A DNA stretch of 64,000 nt, taken from Desulfuromonadales bacterium (lineage in GTDB: Bacteria; Desulfobacterota; Desulfuromonadia; Desulfuromonadales; BM103). The position numbers were made by a program, and so were the translations under genes. Under the pieces are notes generated by a model. The model saw nothing but the letters and a program-made list of their open reading frames with translations. It made no database searches and had not been told where the DNA came from. Below are positions 41,927-51,161 of this stretch, in pieces (position 1 is the first letter of the stretch; each line of letters opens with the position of its first letter). The DNA is taken from positions 52,780 to 116,779 of the forward strand of contig JAQYVZ010000006.1 of assembly GCA_030145205.1 (NCBI GenBank). Reading direction: 5' to 3'.

Positions 41927-43702
41927 ATGAAAAAACAGGCTGCCAGAAAAGAGACAAACACGCAGAAAGGAGCCGTCGCTCCTCTCATCGCCGTGCTGCT
42001 TCTCGTCATTGTGGTCTGTGTTGCCCTGGTCGTCGACCTTGGACACATCCACAACGTCAAGGTTGAACTACAGCGTGCGGTTGATGCCGCAGCGCTGGCG
42101 GGCGCCCACCAGATCCCTGATGAAGGCCGGGTTAAAACTGTAGCGATTGCAGCTGCGCACGCCAACAGCTCCGGACAGGCCCCGGTCGCCATCACTTCGG
42201 ACGACGTCATTCTCGGCCGGTGGGACCAGAACGCCTTGGGCTCCAGTGCAAGCGAGCGTTTTACGGCAACCACAGTCAACGCGGATGCGGTCTACGTGAA
42301 GGCGGCCCTCGATGTCGCTCACATCTTCTTTTTCTTCGTCGAGGACACCAGGGTCATCGCGGATGCGATTGCCCTGTCGCGGCCGACTTACCCGATCCTG
42401 CCGCTGGCCATGGTCAGCTGCATCCCTACGGATGAAACAGAGACACCTCCGGGAACTTTTCCGGACATGTCGATCTGCGGTGTGGTCGGCCTTGGCCAGA
42501 ACACTAGTTACGACCTGTCCGCCTGGACGTCCCTGACGTTCAGTCCCGTCAGTGAACAGAGCATCCTGGACATTCTCAGTCTGAACGGGACCTTTGAAAC
42601 ATTTAACCAGATTGTTTTCGGGCAAGGCCTTGAGGGGGCCCTGGCAACCGGTGGCCTCGAGAACGAACCCACCTCATCGCCTATCGGCCCCGGCTATGAC
42701 CCCGACTACCTTGGTTGCGTGAACGACGGTTTGACCATCACCTGCGGACTGGGCGATGTCGGGGACGAGGGGGGAGTCGCGCCTCCGGATGACTTTAACC
42801 CGCCAGCAGGCCTCCTGCCTCTGCAAACGGCGGTACACCCGTCCGGCAACAGTTATTATACGGGAGACTCCGGCTTTGACCCGTTGTTCGCCTATAATCC
42901 GCTGCCCCGCTGGTACGACATTGATGACCCGGATGCCGATGGAGACGACACGGACGGCGACGGGTTTGATGAAGACGACCATTTCATTCGAATCATGACC
43001 ATGGACGGCATCCTGCTGCCGGGACCGGACGAAACGGAGAATGAGTACAAGGCACGTCTGTGGGAGTTGAAAACTGCCGAAGGCGCTCTGCCGTACGTTA
43101 CGTCCCCCTACAGCACCGACGATGGTGTCAACAACCGCTTCGAAGACCTGATTGGCGGATCGAACATCAACCAGACTGAGCCGGACTACCTCGCCGTCGC
43201 CCAGTCTGCGGGCTACCCGCTCGTCCATGTCACAGAAGGCGTGACAACGCCGATTCTGGAAGCTTTCCTGATGCGCATATTCAACACGGATGACAAGAAA
43301 GACATCCAGAACCCCCTACCCTGTGATGAGAACAAGCCGCTGCCGGATTCAACGGAATCGCTCCAGTCGATCAGACTGAATGTCCCGGTCATCTTTGCCG
43401 GTAGCTGTGAAAAATGGAAAACCAACCCTTCGACCAAGGGTTATTATATCGGCATGGCAAAGTTTCTGTTGACCCGTTCAATGCTCACAAACGAAATGTT
43501 TGCCTGTGCGGAAGGGTCAAGAACGTATGCCGGAGGGTGTCCATCTGGGACTTTTGAAAGCCCTGAGTTGGATGCTCTTGGAGAATTCGGGCTCAATGTG
43601 AAATTCAATTCACCGTCAATGCTTGAAGGCTTGTTTACACTGCCGACAACCGATGACGATGGTGACGAGGGCGGCCTGGTGGATATTTTCTTGGTGGAGT
43701 AA
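41927..43702 (+). CDS. tadG: TadG-like pilus assembly protein
   Basis: 591 residues. The N-terminus has the TadE/G-like membrane motif KGAVAPLIAVLLLVIVVCVA and then VDAAALAGAHQIPDEG, typical of TadG. The large periplasmic remainder is acidic, with repeated Asp-rich runs (DDPDADGDDTDGDGFDEDDH near 325-345), which may bind calcium, and eight or so cysteines. TadG contributes to pilus assembly or anchoring. GAGGCTGCC spacing before the ATG gives a modest ribosome-binding site. Confidence 0.82.
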   Translation: MKKQAARKETNTQKGAVAPLIAVLLLVIVVCVALVVDLGHIHNVKVELQRAVDAAALAGAHQIPDEGRVKTVAIAAAHANSSGQAPVAITSDDVILGRWDQNALGSSASERFTATTVNADAVYVKAALDVAHIFFFFVEDTRVIADAIALSRPTYPILPLAMVSCIPTDETETPPGTFPDMSICGVVGLGQNTSYDLSAWTSLTFSPVSEQSILDILSLNGTFETFNQIVFGQGLEGALATGGLENEPTSSPIGPGYDPDYLGCVNDGLTITCGLGDVGDEGGVAPPDDFNPPAGLLPLQTAVHPSGNSYYTGDSGFDPLFAYNPLPRWYDIDDPDADGDDTDGDGFDEDDHFIRIMTMDGILLPGPDETENEYKARLWELKTAEGALPYVTSPYSTDDGVNNRFEDLIGGSNINQTEPDYLAVAQSAGYPLVHVTEGVTTPILEAFLMRIFNTDDKKDIQNPLPCDENKPLPDSTESLQSIRLNVPVIFAGSCEKWKTNPSTKGYYIGMAKFLLTRSMLTNEMFACAEGSRTYAGGCPSGTFESPELDALGEFGLNVKFNSPSMLEGLFTLPTTDDDGDEGGLVDIFLVE

Positions 43703-43791
43703 GGATAAGTTGTATGAACTGAGAATTAAATTGCGAAAATCGTATAGACGCAGTTTATTGATAATCAACTGAATATATGACAAGAGGGACC

Positions 43792-44970
43792 ATGACCAAA
43801 GAATTGAAAATTGCTATTCAATTGTCACGCTCTGAAGCGGCCAAGACTCTTTCCGCAAAGGGGAAGGAACTAGCCGGAGTCAAGACATTTCTCTTGACCA
43901 GCAGCATGGCGGAAAAAGGCGAACTTGCCGTCAAGACCACCCCGGACATCATTATCATTGATGACAGCCCTGATGCCGGCAACATTCTGGCCCGGATCAG
44001 AACCATAAGGAGCAACTTCCCGGACGTCGCCCTGTTCCTCGTTTCCGAGAACAAGGACCCAAAACAGATCATTGATGTCATGAAAGCGGGGATCGCCGAA
44101 TACCTGGTCGAACCGGTTACGGAAAAGACCCTGTTCGATGCCATTGAAGAAGTCCGGGCCAAACTGGCCAACGAAGGCAAGTTGGCCCAGGGAAGCATCT
44201 ACAGCTTTATCAGCAGTAAAGGCGGGGTTGGTGCGACCGTGCTCGCAGCAAATGTTGCCAGTAGCCTGGCTCTCGACAAGAAGAGTTCAGTCGCCCTGCT
44301 CGACATGTGTTTTCAGGCCGGTGATGCCTCGGTCCTGCTTGACATCGACCCGACGACGACCATGCTTGACATCAGTCAGAATATCCATCGGCTGGATGTT
44401 TCGTTCCTGCGTGGCGCAATGAGCATGCACTCCACCGGAGTAAACTTTCTGGCCGCACCGAAGAACCCGGAAGACAGCGAAGAAATTGTTAGCGATCATG
44501 TCCACCAGGTTCTGCAACTCTCCCGCAAACTCTACGACCACGTCATCCTCGACTGCGCTTCGATGCAGGTCAATGACTGTTCCGTCGAGGCCTTCAACCA
44601 GTCGGACAAGGTGTTCGTGATCACCGACATGTCGGTCCCGGCCATCCGCAACACCATGAGACTGTTCAAACTGATCAAAAAAGTGGGCATCAGTCCGGAC
44701 CGGATCGAAATCATTGTCAATCGCTACATAAAAGGCGGTGCGCTGTCTTTGAGCGAAATCGAGAAGAACTTCGAAAAACAAGTTTACTGGCTGGTGCCGA
44801 ACGATTTCATGGACATTATTTCGTCCATCAACCGGGGGGTGCCGCTGGTAAAATCCAACACCTCATCCCCTTTTTCAAAAAACATCAACCAGTTCATCAA
44901 TAAAATTCAAAACAAACTCGGCGACCCGGAATTCCGAGGAATTCGGGGAACCTTTGGCAAATCACTCTAG
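43792..44970 (+). CDS. tadZ: Tad localisation ATPase TadZ (CpaE)
   Basis: 392 residues. An atypical receiver-like domain (about 1-125, IIIIDDSPDAGNILARI, EYLVEPV) precedes a ParA/MinD-type ATPase with deviant Walker A SSKGGVGATVLAANVA (about 143-158) and LLDMCFQAGDASVLLD. TadZ positions the pilus machinery at the pole. I use ATG 43792 (AGAGGG just upstream) rather than the in-frame ATG at 43777. tadA starts 9 nt after the stop. Confidence 0.88.
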   Translation: MTKELKIAIQLSRSEAAKTLSAKGKELAGVKTFLLTSSMAEKGELAVKTTPDIIIIDDSPDAGNILARIRTIRSNFPDVALFLVSENKDPKQIIDVMKAGIAEYLVEPVTEKTLFDAIEEVRAKLANEGKLAQGSIYSFISSKGGVGATVLAANVASSLALDKKSSVALLDMCFQAGDASVLLDIDPTTTMLDISQNIHRLDVSFLRGAMSMHSTGVNFLAAPKNPEDSEEIVSDHVHQVLQLSRKLYDHVILDCASMQVNDCSVEAFNQSDKVFVITDMSVPAIRNTMRLFKLIKKVGISPDRIEIIVNRYIKGGALSLSEIEKNFEKQVYWLVPNDFMDIISSINRGVPLVKSNTSSPFSKNINQFINKIQNKLGDPEFRGIRGTFGKSL

Positions 44971-44979
44971 GAGGCGGCC

Positions 44980-46338
44980 GTGGCGATCAAGGATCTGTTG
45001 AAGCGGACATCACCTGACACAGGAGCAGAAGCAGCTGGGCAGAACCCGGGCAAGACCAAACCGGACCTGGAGCGAAGCAACTTCTTCTATGAGATCAAGC
45101 ACAAGATTCATGGTCGGCTCGTCCAGGAGGCCAATCTTGCCGCGCTCGACACTCTCGCTCCTGACGAAATCAGGTCTGAGATCGAGTCTGTTGTCGAATA
45201 TTATCTCAAAGACGAGAAGGCGCTGCTCAATGAAGAAGAGCAGAAATCACTGGTCGCCGAAATCCTTGACGAGCTGATGGGGCTGGGGCCTCTCGAGCCT
45301 TTCTTCAAGGACCCAACCGTCAGCGATGTTCTGGTCAACGCCTACAACCAGATCTACGTTGAGCGTTTCGGACTGCTGGAAAAAACCAATTCACGCTTTA
45401 TCGACAATAACCACCTGATGAACATTATTGATCGTATCATCTCCCGCATCGGTCGGAGAATCGACGAATCGACCCCCATGGTTGATGCCCGCCTGCCGGA
45501 CGGATCACGTGTCAACGCCATTATCCCGCCGCTGGCAATTGACGGGCCGATGTTGTCAATCCGCCGGTTTTCGGTCAGCCCGTTAAAAATGGAAGACTTG
45601 ATCAACTACAAGACCCTGACGCCGGATATTGCCCAATTACTTTCAGGCTGCGTCAAGGCAAAGCTGAACATTATGATCTCCGGCGGCACGGGGGCCGGCA
45701 AAACAACCCTGCTCAACATTCTTTCAGCGAACATTCCTGGCAACGAACGGATTGTTACCATTGAAGATTCGGCAGAACTGCAGCTACAGCAGGAGCATGT
45801 GATTCGCCTGGAAACCCGTCCGCCCAGCATTGAGGGGACCGGCCAGGTGACCCAGCGAGATCTGGTGCGTAACAGCCTGCGTATGCGCCCCGACCGCATC
45901 ATTATCGGCGAGGTCCGCGGTTCGGAAGCATTCGACATGCTGCAGGCGATGAACACCGGGCATGAAGGTTCCCTGACCACGATACATTCCAACTCGCCGA
46001 GAGATTCCCTGACCCGCCTGGAATCAATGATCCTGATGACCGGCGTAAACCTGCCAGAATCGGCCATGCGCTTTATGGTCTCCTCGGCACTAGACCTGAT
46101 CATCCAGGTCTCGCGACTCACCGACGGGTCCCGGACGGTGACCTCCATTTCCGAGGTCGTCGGTATGGAGGGCGATGTCATCACCCTGCAGGACATCTTT
46201 GTCTTCGAGCGCAAGGGGATTGACAAAAACGGCAAGGTCATTGGTGCACACCGTTCAACCGGCATCCGGCCCAAGTTTTCAGAGCGCCTTGAAATGGCCG
46301 GCATTGAAGTCCCCGAATCGCTGTTCACCAATTATTGA
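44980..46338 (+). CDS. tadA: Secretion ATPase TadA (CpaF)
   Basis: Hexameric cytoplasmic ATPase powering Flp pilus extension and retraction. 452 residues with Walker [10 protein letters not shown] at 235-243, [11 protein letters not shown] (Asp box), [15 protein letters not shown] (Walker B) and [16 protein letters not shown] (His box). It starts at GTG 44980 with GGAGG 7 nt upstream. Confidence 0.95.
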   Translation: MAIKDLLKRTSPDTGAEAAGQNPGKTKPDLERSNFFYEIKHKIHGRLVQEANLAALDTLAPDEIRSEIESVVEYYLKDEKALLNEEEQKSLVAEILDELMGLGPLEPFFKDPTVSDVLVNAYNQIYVERFGLLEKTNSRFIDNNHLMNIIDRIISRIGRRIDESTPMVDARLPDGSRVNAIIPPLAIDGPMLSIRRFSVSPLKMEDLINYKTLTPDIAQLLSGCVKAKLNIMISGGTGAGKTTLLNILSANIPGNERIVTIEDSAELQLQQEHVIRLETRPPSIEGTGQVTQRDLVRNSLRMRPDRIIIGEVRGSEAFDMLQAMNTGHEGSLTTIHSNSPRDSLTRLESMILMTGVNLPESAMRFMVSSALDLIIQVSRLTDGSRTVTSISEVVGMEGDVITLQDIFVFERKGIDKNGKVIGAHRSTGIRPKFSERLEMAGIEVPESLFTNY

Positions 46339-46423
46339 GGGGCATCAGGGAGGCAAGGTCGTTCGGACAACACAAGCTCAGCCGCTCGCTTTACGAGCTG
46401 GCTAAAGCATAGAGGGAGGCCCC

Positions 46424-47407
46424 ATGGAGCAGGATCTGCTAACAATACTACTGCTCACGGCGATTTTCATCTTCGTGGTTGCAATAATTGAAGGCGTCTA
46501 TCTCGCTTGGACGGAAAGTCGCTTCAGAGAGAAGCGCACCGTCAAGAAGCGTCTCCTGTATATCTCTGCAGGCGGCAAGCATGGTGAAGAGAAACTGGAC
46601 CGTTATCGCAAGGCGATCCTCAACGATGTCGGCGCATTCGAGCGTTTCGTGTTCAGCATGCCGCGCCTGAGCAACCTGGACGCCCTGCTGCTCAAATCGC
46701 AGCTGCCGATCAATGTCACCCTGTTTTTCATCATCAGTCTTGCTCTTGGTGTGATTGGTTTTCTGGTCAGCTTCCGCTTCATGCCTCAGATTGCCGCAGC
46801 GATCGTTGCAGGCCTCATTTTCATGATTCTGCCGTACCTCTTTTTGAAACTGATCGAGCGGAAATACTACACCGATTTCAGCGATCAACTACCAGAAGCC
46901 CTGGACCTGCTGGCGCGCGCCATGCGAACCGGACACTCGCTGACAGCCGCAATGGAAATGGTGGGGACGGAGCTAACCGACCCTATCAGTTCCGAGTTTG
47001 CGGCCACCGTTGATGAAGTTAACCTCGGTCTCACGCTCAAGGAAGCGCTCGACAATTTATGTGAGCGGGTCCCCCTCACAGACCTGCGGTTCTTCTCCAT
47101 CGCGGTTCTGGTCCAGCGTGAAACCGGCGGCAACGTCGCGGAAATTCTTGACAACATCAGCAAGCTCATCCGAGAACGAATCAAATTTAAACGGCATGTC
47201 CAGGCGCTGACCGCCGAAGGACGCTACTCCGCCGGGGTGCTGATCGCATTGCCAATACTCACATTTTGTTACATTTACTTTACTAATTACAAGTATATCT
47301 CGCTGCTGTGGACCGAAGAGATGGGACACTATATGCTGATTGGCGCCGTTGTTTTACAAGTTATCGGAACCTATGCCATCAAACGCATTGTGACGATCGA
47401 GATCTAG
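46424..47407 (+). CDS. tadB: Inner-membrane platform protein TadB
   Basis: 327 residues of the GspF-like (T2SSF) family, with membrane helices at the start (LLLTAIFIFVVAIIEGVYLA), middle (VTLFFIISLALGVIGFLVSF) and end. The T2SSF core reads DQLPEALDLLARAMRTGHSL ... ETGGNVAEILDNIS. It pairs with TadC as the platform on which TadA acts. AGGGAGG precedes the ATG. Confidence 0.92.
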   Translation: MEQDLLTILLLTAIFIFVVAIIEGVYLAWTESRFREKRTVKKRLLYISAGGKHGEEKLDRYRKAILNDVGAFERFVFSMPRLSNLDALLLKSQLPINVTLFFIISLALGVIGFLVSFRFMPQIAAAIVAGLIFMILPYLFLKLIERKYYTDFSDQLPEALDLLARAMRTGHSLTAAMEMVGTELTDPISSEFAATVDEVNLGLTLKEALDNLCERVPLTDLRFFSIAVLVQRETGGNVAEILDNISKLIRERIKFKRHVQALTAEGRYSAGVLIALPILTFCYIYFTNYKYISLLWTEEMGHYMLIGAVVLQVIGTYAIKRIVTIEI

Positions 47408-47416
47408 GAGAACATT

Positions 47417-48412
47417 ATGCAGGTACTCAGACAGACATTTTATTCCCTGCTGGACAATTTTGAGTACTTTGGTTTCCTGGCTTTTCTTTTTGTCGCCGTC
47501 TTTGCACTGATTTTTGCACTGAGTACTGTTTGGTCCAATCGCAAAAGCCAGGAAGAAAAACGGCTGGACAAAATGGCTCATCCGACAGGGTCTGAAGAAG
47601 CACCCCTCGACAGGCCCCGGTTTTTATCGGGCAAACAGGACACACTGGCAGCAAGGCTCTCCAGACCGCTTGAGAAACTGAAAGCCCTGGATGAGCAGAG
47701 CACCCGCAGCAAAATGCGTCTCAAGTTGGTCAGGGCCGGATACCGCACTGATCTGGCTCTGTACAACTTTTTGGCAGCCAAGATCCTGATGCCTCTTCTC
47801 CTGATCGGCATTTACCTGGTTTCGAGAATTTTTTACAACTTTGCTGCTGAAATGCTGCTGGCGATCCTGTTCCTGGCGCTACTCGGCTATTTCACCCCTA
47901 ACGTCTGGGTTTGGCTGATGACCCTGGCGCGCAAGGAACGTCTCTTCAAAGCCCTGCCGGACGCTCTCGACCTGATGGTTGTCTGTGTTGAAGCAGGCCT
48001 GGGGCTTGATATGACATTCAAGCGTGTGGGTGACGAAATCAGACCGCTCAGCGCGGACCTCAGTGATGAATTTCTGCTGACCAACCTGGAAGTCAGAGCC
48101 GGACGCTCCCGAGAAGAAGCATTCAAAAACATGACAACCCGCTGCGATGTCCCGGAGATCCACAACCTGATGACCGTTCTGGCCCAAACCAGCCGATTCG
48201 GAACCAGCCTGGCCACCGCCTTGCGGGTCCACGCCGACTCCATGCGCACCAAACGTCGCCAAATGGCAGAAGAGACCGCCGCTAAGGCCACAGTTAAATT
48301 GATTTTCCCCCTGGTTCTGTTTATCTTCCCGGCGATTTTCGTGGTTCTTATCGGCCCCGGCGCCATCCAGATCGTCAAGCACCTCTTCCCGGTTTTGGGT
48401 GGTGGAGGATAA
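47417..48412 (+). CDS. tadC: Inner-membrane platform protein TadC
   Basis: 331 residues, second T2SSF-family platform protein. An N-terminal helix (FLAFLFVAVFALIFALSTVW), a central pair of helices and the core ALPDALDLMVVCVEAGLGLD ... QTSRFGTSLATALRVHADSM are seen. It starts 9 nt after tadB with AGGAG upstream. Confidence 0.92.
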   Translation: MQVLRQTFYSLLDNFEYFGFLAFLFVAVFALIFALSTVWSNRKSQEEKRLDKMAHPTGSEEAPLDRPRFLSGKQDTLAARLSRPLEKLKALDEQSTRSKMRLKLVRAGYRTDLALYNFLAAKILMPLLLIGIYLVSRIFYNFAAEMLLAILFLALLGYFTPNVWVWLMTLARKERLFKALPDALDLMVVCVEAGLGLDMTFKRVGDEIRPLSADLSDEFLLTNLEVRAGRSREEAFKNMTTRCDVPEIHNLMTVLAQTSRFGTSLATALRVHADSMRTKRRQMAEETAAKATVKLIFPLVLFIFPAIFVVLIGPGAIQIVKHLFPVLGGGG

Positions 48413-48437
48413 TAAAGAGTGCTGGATGATGACATCT

Positions 48438-48535
48438 CCCTAGCCATCTCCCTCCAGGAGAGAGGGATTCTGCCTTACTCCTTCTCCCCTGACGGACCCA
48501 TGGGGCCTAAAGGAGGGAGTCGGGGTGAGGGTGAA
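48438..48535. repeat. Family A repeats: short copy plus full reverse copy
   Basis: 48438-48469 is a short copy (CTCCCTCCAGGAGAGAGGGA). 48478-48535 is a full copy in reverse orientation (CTCCCCTGACGGACCCATGG, then GGCCTAAAGGAGGGAGTCGG, GGTGAGGGTGAAG). They fill the 225-nt gap between tadC and tadD. Confidence 0.75.
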
Positions 48536-48637
48536 GTTTTTCGTAAACTCCTCGCCTCCGTGTTAAAATGCAATGAACTTCAGTTCATCGCTCCTCGCTT
48601 GACTCTCAGTACATGATTTATACCTGAAAGGGATGCA

Positions 48638-49585
48638 ATGAAATTTCAATGTGCAGGATCCTTGTTCCGAGTTTTCATCTTTATTATATGCTGCCTTGCT
48701 CTTCTGCTTTCCGGTTGCTCCAAGTCAGTTAACAACCGAATCCCGTCGACTGCAACCGCTGCTGGACTCGCCGGCCTGCCGGAAGAGCCGAACGAAAACA
48801 GTATCCTGAACAAGACCTCGGAAGAGCTGCTCGCCAGCGGCCATGCCTATCTATCGATGCAAAACCCCGGTTTGGCACGCATGCATTTTTCAGCGGCCAT
48901 TCAGAAAGACCCGAACCTCGTTGATGCGTACATCGGGTTGGGTACGATAGAGCAGAAATCGGGCAATTTGGGTGGAGCGATCCGGTTCTTCGCCAAGGCG
49001 GCGGAGACCGATCCGACCAGCCTCAAGCCCTTTGTCAAACTTTCCCGGGCTCTGCGCCAGGACAGTAAACTCGATCAAGCTGAAAAGGCCATCCTCAAGG
49101 CAACGGAGCTGGCTCCCGACGACCTGGATGTTTTGACCGAGCGGGCCATTCTGCATGATCAACAAGGACATCCTCAACACGCAGAACCGATTTATCGTCA
49201 GATCCTCGAGAGAGACCCCAAGCGGGCCGATATCATCAACAACCTGGGGGTCAACTACATGCTGCAAGAGAAGTATGCCGAGGCGATCGACCTGTTCCGG
49301 CAGGCGTTACAAATGGATCGCAGCGTTGCTCGCACCAAGAACAACCTGGCGACAGCCTATGCTTTGTCCGGTGACGAACAGAACGCCCTGCGGGTCTTTA
49401 CCGGTACAATCGGTAAGGCGCAGGCCTACAATAACCTCGGCTACCTCTACATGACCTCCGGCCGCCTTGACGACGCCGAACGCGTGTTACAAAAAGCCCT
49501 GGAACTAAACCCCAGGTTCTACACACGCGCCCAGGAGAACCTCGACCGGGTACAACATATGAGAGCTGTGAACCTCTCCCGATGA
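48638..49585 (+). CDS. tadD: TPR lipoprotein TadD
   Basis: 315 residues. A lipoprotein signal with lipobox LLSGC (Cys about 28) is followed by five to six TPR units (for example DPKRADIINNLGVNYMLQEK, SVARTKNNLATAYALSGDEQ). TadD is an outer-membrane lipoprotein thought to help secretin assembly. It is set apart from tadC by repeats and may have its own promoter. Confidence 0.85.
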   Translation: MKFQCAGSLFRVFIFIICCLALLLSGCSKSVNNRIPSTATAAGLAGLPEEPNENSILNKTSEELLASGHAYLSMQNPGLARMHFSAAIQKDPNLVDAYIGLGTIEQKSGNLGGAIRFFAKAAETDPTSLKPFVKLSRALRQDSKLDQAEKAILKATELAPDDLDVLTERAILHDQQGHPQHAEPIYRQILERDPKRADIINNLGVNYMLQEKYAEAIDLFRQALQMDRSVARTKNNLATAYALSGDEQNALRVFTGTIGKAQAYNNLGYLYMTSGRLDDAERVLQKALELNPRFYTRAQENLDRVQHMRAVNLSR

Positions 49586-49616
49586 ACTCCCGCCGGGCAA
49601 ACCTTCGGATACAACC

Positions 49617-51161
49617 ATGAAGACACGGCGCACCCTCCTCCCTGACCCTGCTGGTTTTTACGGCCTGACAGCATTCCTGATGCTCGTCCGTTTTGTCGGC
49701 CCGAAAGCCCTCCAAGACGGGGACACCCTCTGGCACATCCGCGTCGGGCAGATCATGCTTGAACAGCGGCAGATTCTGAGAGAAGACCTCTTCTCCCACA
49801 CGGCCGGCGGACAGCCCTGGGTCGCCCATGAGTGGCTCTCCGAAGTGATCATGGCGGCCCTTTATAACCTTGGCGGGCTACCTGGTCTCACCATGGCGTT
49901 CTTTCTGGTGACCGCCCTGACCTTTACCCTGCTCTTTCAAACCGCGCGACGTTTATCCAACGACTGGATCGCATTTATTGTCATCTCGTTGTCTGCGGTG
50001 CCAATGGCGACCACCCACCTGTTTGCCAGACCACACCTGTTCACCTGGCTGCTCGCAGCCCTGACCCTCTCTCTGCTGGTCGCCAATGACCGCAGGCTCT
50101 GGCTGCTGCCTCTGCTGACCATGCTTTGGGCCAACCTGCACGGCGGCGTGCTGCTGGGACTTTTGTTGCAAGGCGCTTTTCTGGCAGGCAGCCTGCTCGA
50201 TCACTGGCCCGGCCGGAGCCGGGCAGACTGGAAAGACTGGTTGCAAACAGCCCGTCGACCGCTGCTGGTCTGTGTTCTGAGCTTCCTGGCACTCGGGCTG
50301 AACCCGTTCGGCTACGCTCTGCTCTGGTTCAATTTTCAGGTCAACACGGAAATTTTCGCGAACGCCATTGGCGAGTGGAAATCTCCCGACTTCAACACGC
50401 TCTGGTATATGCGAATCTGGGTGGTGTGGGTCTTCGTCCTTGCTGCTTGGTCGGTCCGTAAAACCTCCTGGACCTGGCGACTGCTGGTTCCCCTGTTCAT
50501 CTACATGGCCATGGGGCATGTCCGCCACGTCAGCATCGCCGCCCTCTTCACCGTCCCCTGGATGGCCCTGGCCCTGCGTGACCTGGTTGACCAGCTGCCG
50601 TTCACCTTCACGCGCCGCAACTCCAACCAACCGCAGCTGATCCTGTCACCTGGAGTTGGCCCGGCCATCACCGCCGTGCTGTTTGTCCTGCTGTTCGGTC
50701 TCAGCATGATCAACCCGCCCTTCTGGAAGACCTGGACCGACGCCCGCTTCCCGATGCCGGAGGAATATTCTGCCGGAGTCATCGAATTTCTTGAACAGGG
50801 AGCGCCGGGACAAAAGCTTCTCAATGAATACAGCTGGGGGGATTACCTGATTTTTACCCTCGACGAACCGCCACCGCTGTTTATCGACGGGCGAGCGGAT
50901 ATGTATGGCGAAGAGATTTTCAAGGATTATCTGACTGTCGCGCAGCTCGGTGTCGATCTGCCGCTCGTTCTGGAGAAGTATGCCATTGACTGGGTTCTGT
51001 TCCCGGCCCAACATCCCCTGGTGCGCCATCTGCAAATGACCGGGAACTGGCGAGATGTTTATACGGATGACAAAGCAACCATCCTGGTGTTTGAACCGGA
51101 AGTTAGCCAAGAGACCCCGGAGACCCCTCCCCGGAGAGAAGAAACCTCAGCGCTTAATTGA
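49617..51161 (+). CDS. Multi-pass membrane protein of unknown function
   Basis: 514 residues with about ten to eleven hydrophobic helices in the first 370, then a soluble C-terminal domain. A conserved first periplasmic loop DGDTLWHIRVGQIML and WVAHEWLSEV recalls polytopic GT-C-like proteins of unknown specificity. Later features are ARPHLFTWLLAALTLSLLVA and LLNEYSWGDYLIF with PLFIDGRADMYG. It starts 31 nt after tadD and could be co-transcribed with the pilus genes, perhaps modifying a surface product; this is inference. Confidence 0.7.
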   Translation: MKTRRTLLPDPAGFYGLTAFLMLVRFVGPKALQDGDTLWHIRVGQIMLEQRQILREDLFSHTAGGQPWVAHEWLSEVIMAALYNLGGLPGLTMAFFLVTALTFTLLFQTARRLSNDWIAFIVISLSAVPMATTHLFARPHLFTWLLAALTLSLLVANDRRLWLLPLLTMLWANLHGGVLLGLLLQGAFLAGSLLDHWPGRSRADWKDWLQTARRPLLVCVLSFLALGLNPFGYALLWFNFQVNTEIFANAIGEWKSPDFNTLWYMRIWVVWVFVLAAWSVRKTSWTWRLLVPLFIYMAMGHVRHVSIAALFTVPWMALALRDLVDQLPFTFTRRNSNQPQLILSPGVGPAITAVLFVLLFGLSMINPPFWKTWTDARFPMPEEYSAGVIEFLEQGAPGQKLLNEYSWGDYLIFTLDEPPPLFIDGRADMYGEEIFKDYLTVAQLGVDLPLVLEKYAIDWVLFPAQHPLVRHLQMTGNWRDVYTDDKATILVFEPEVSQETPETPPRREETSALN

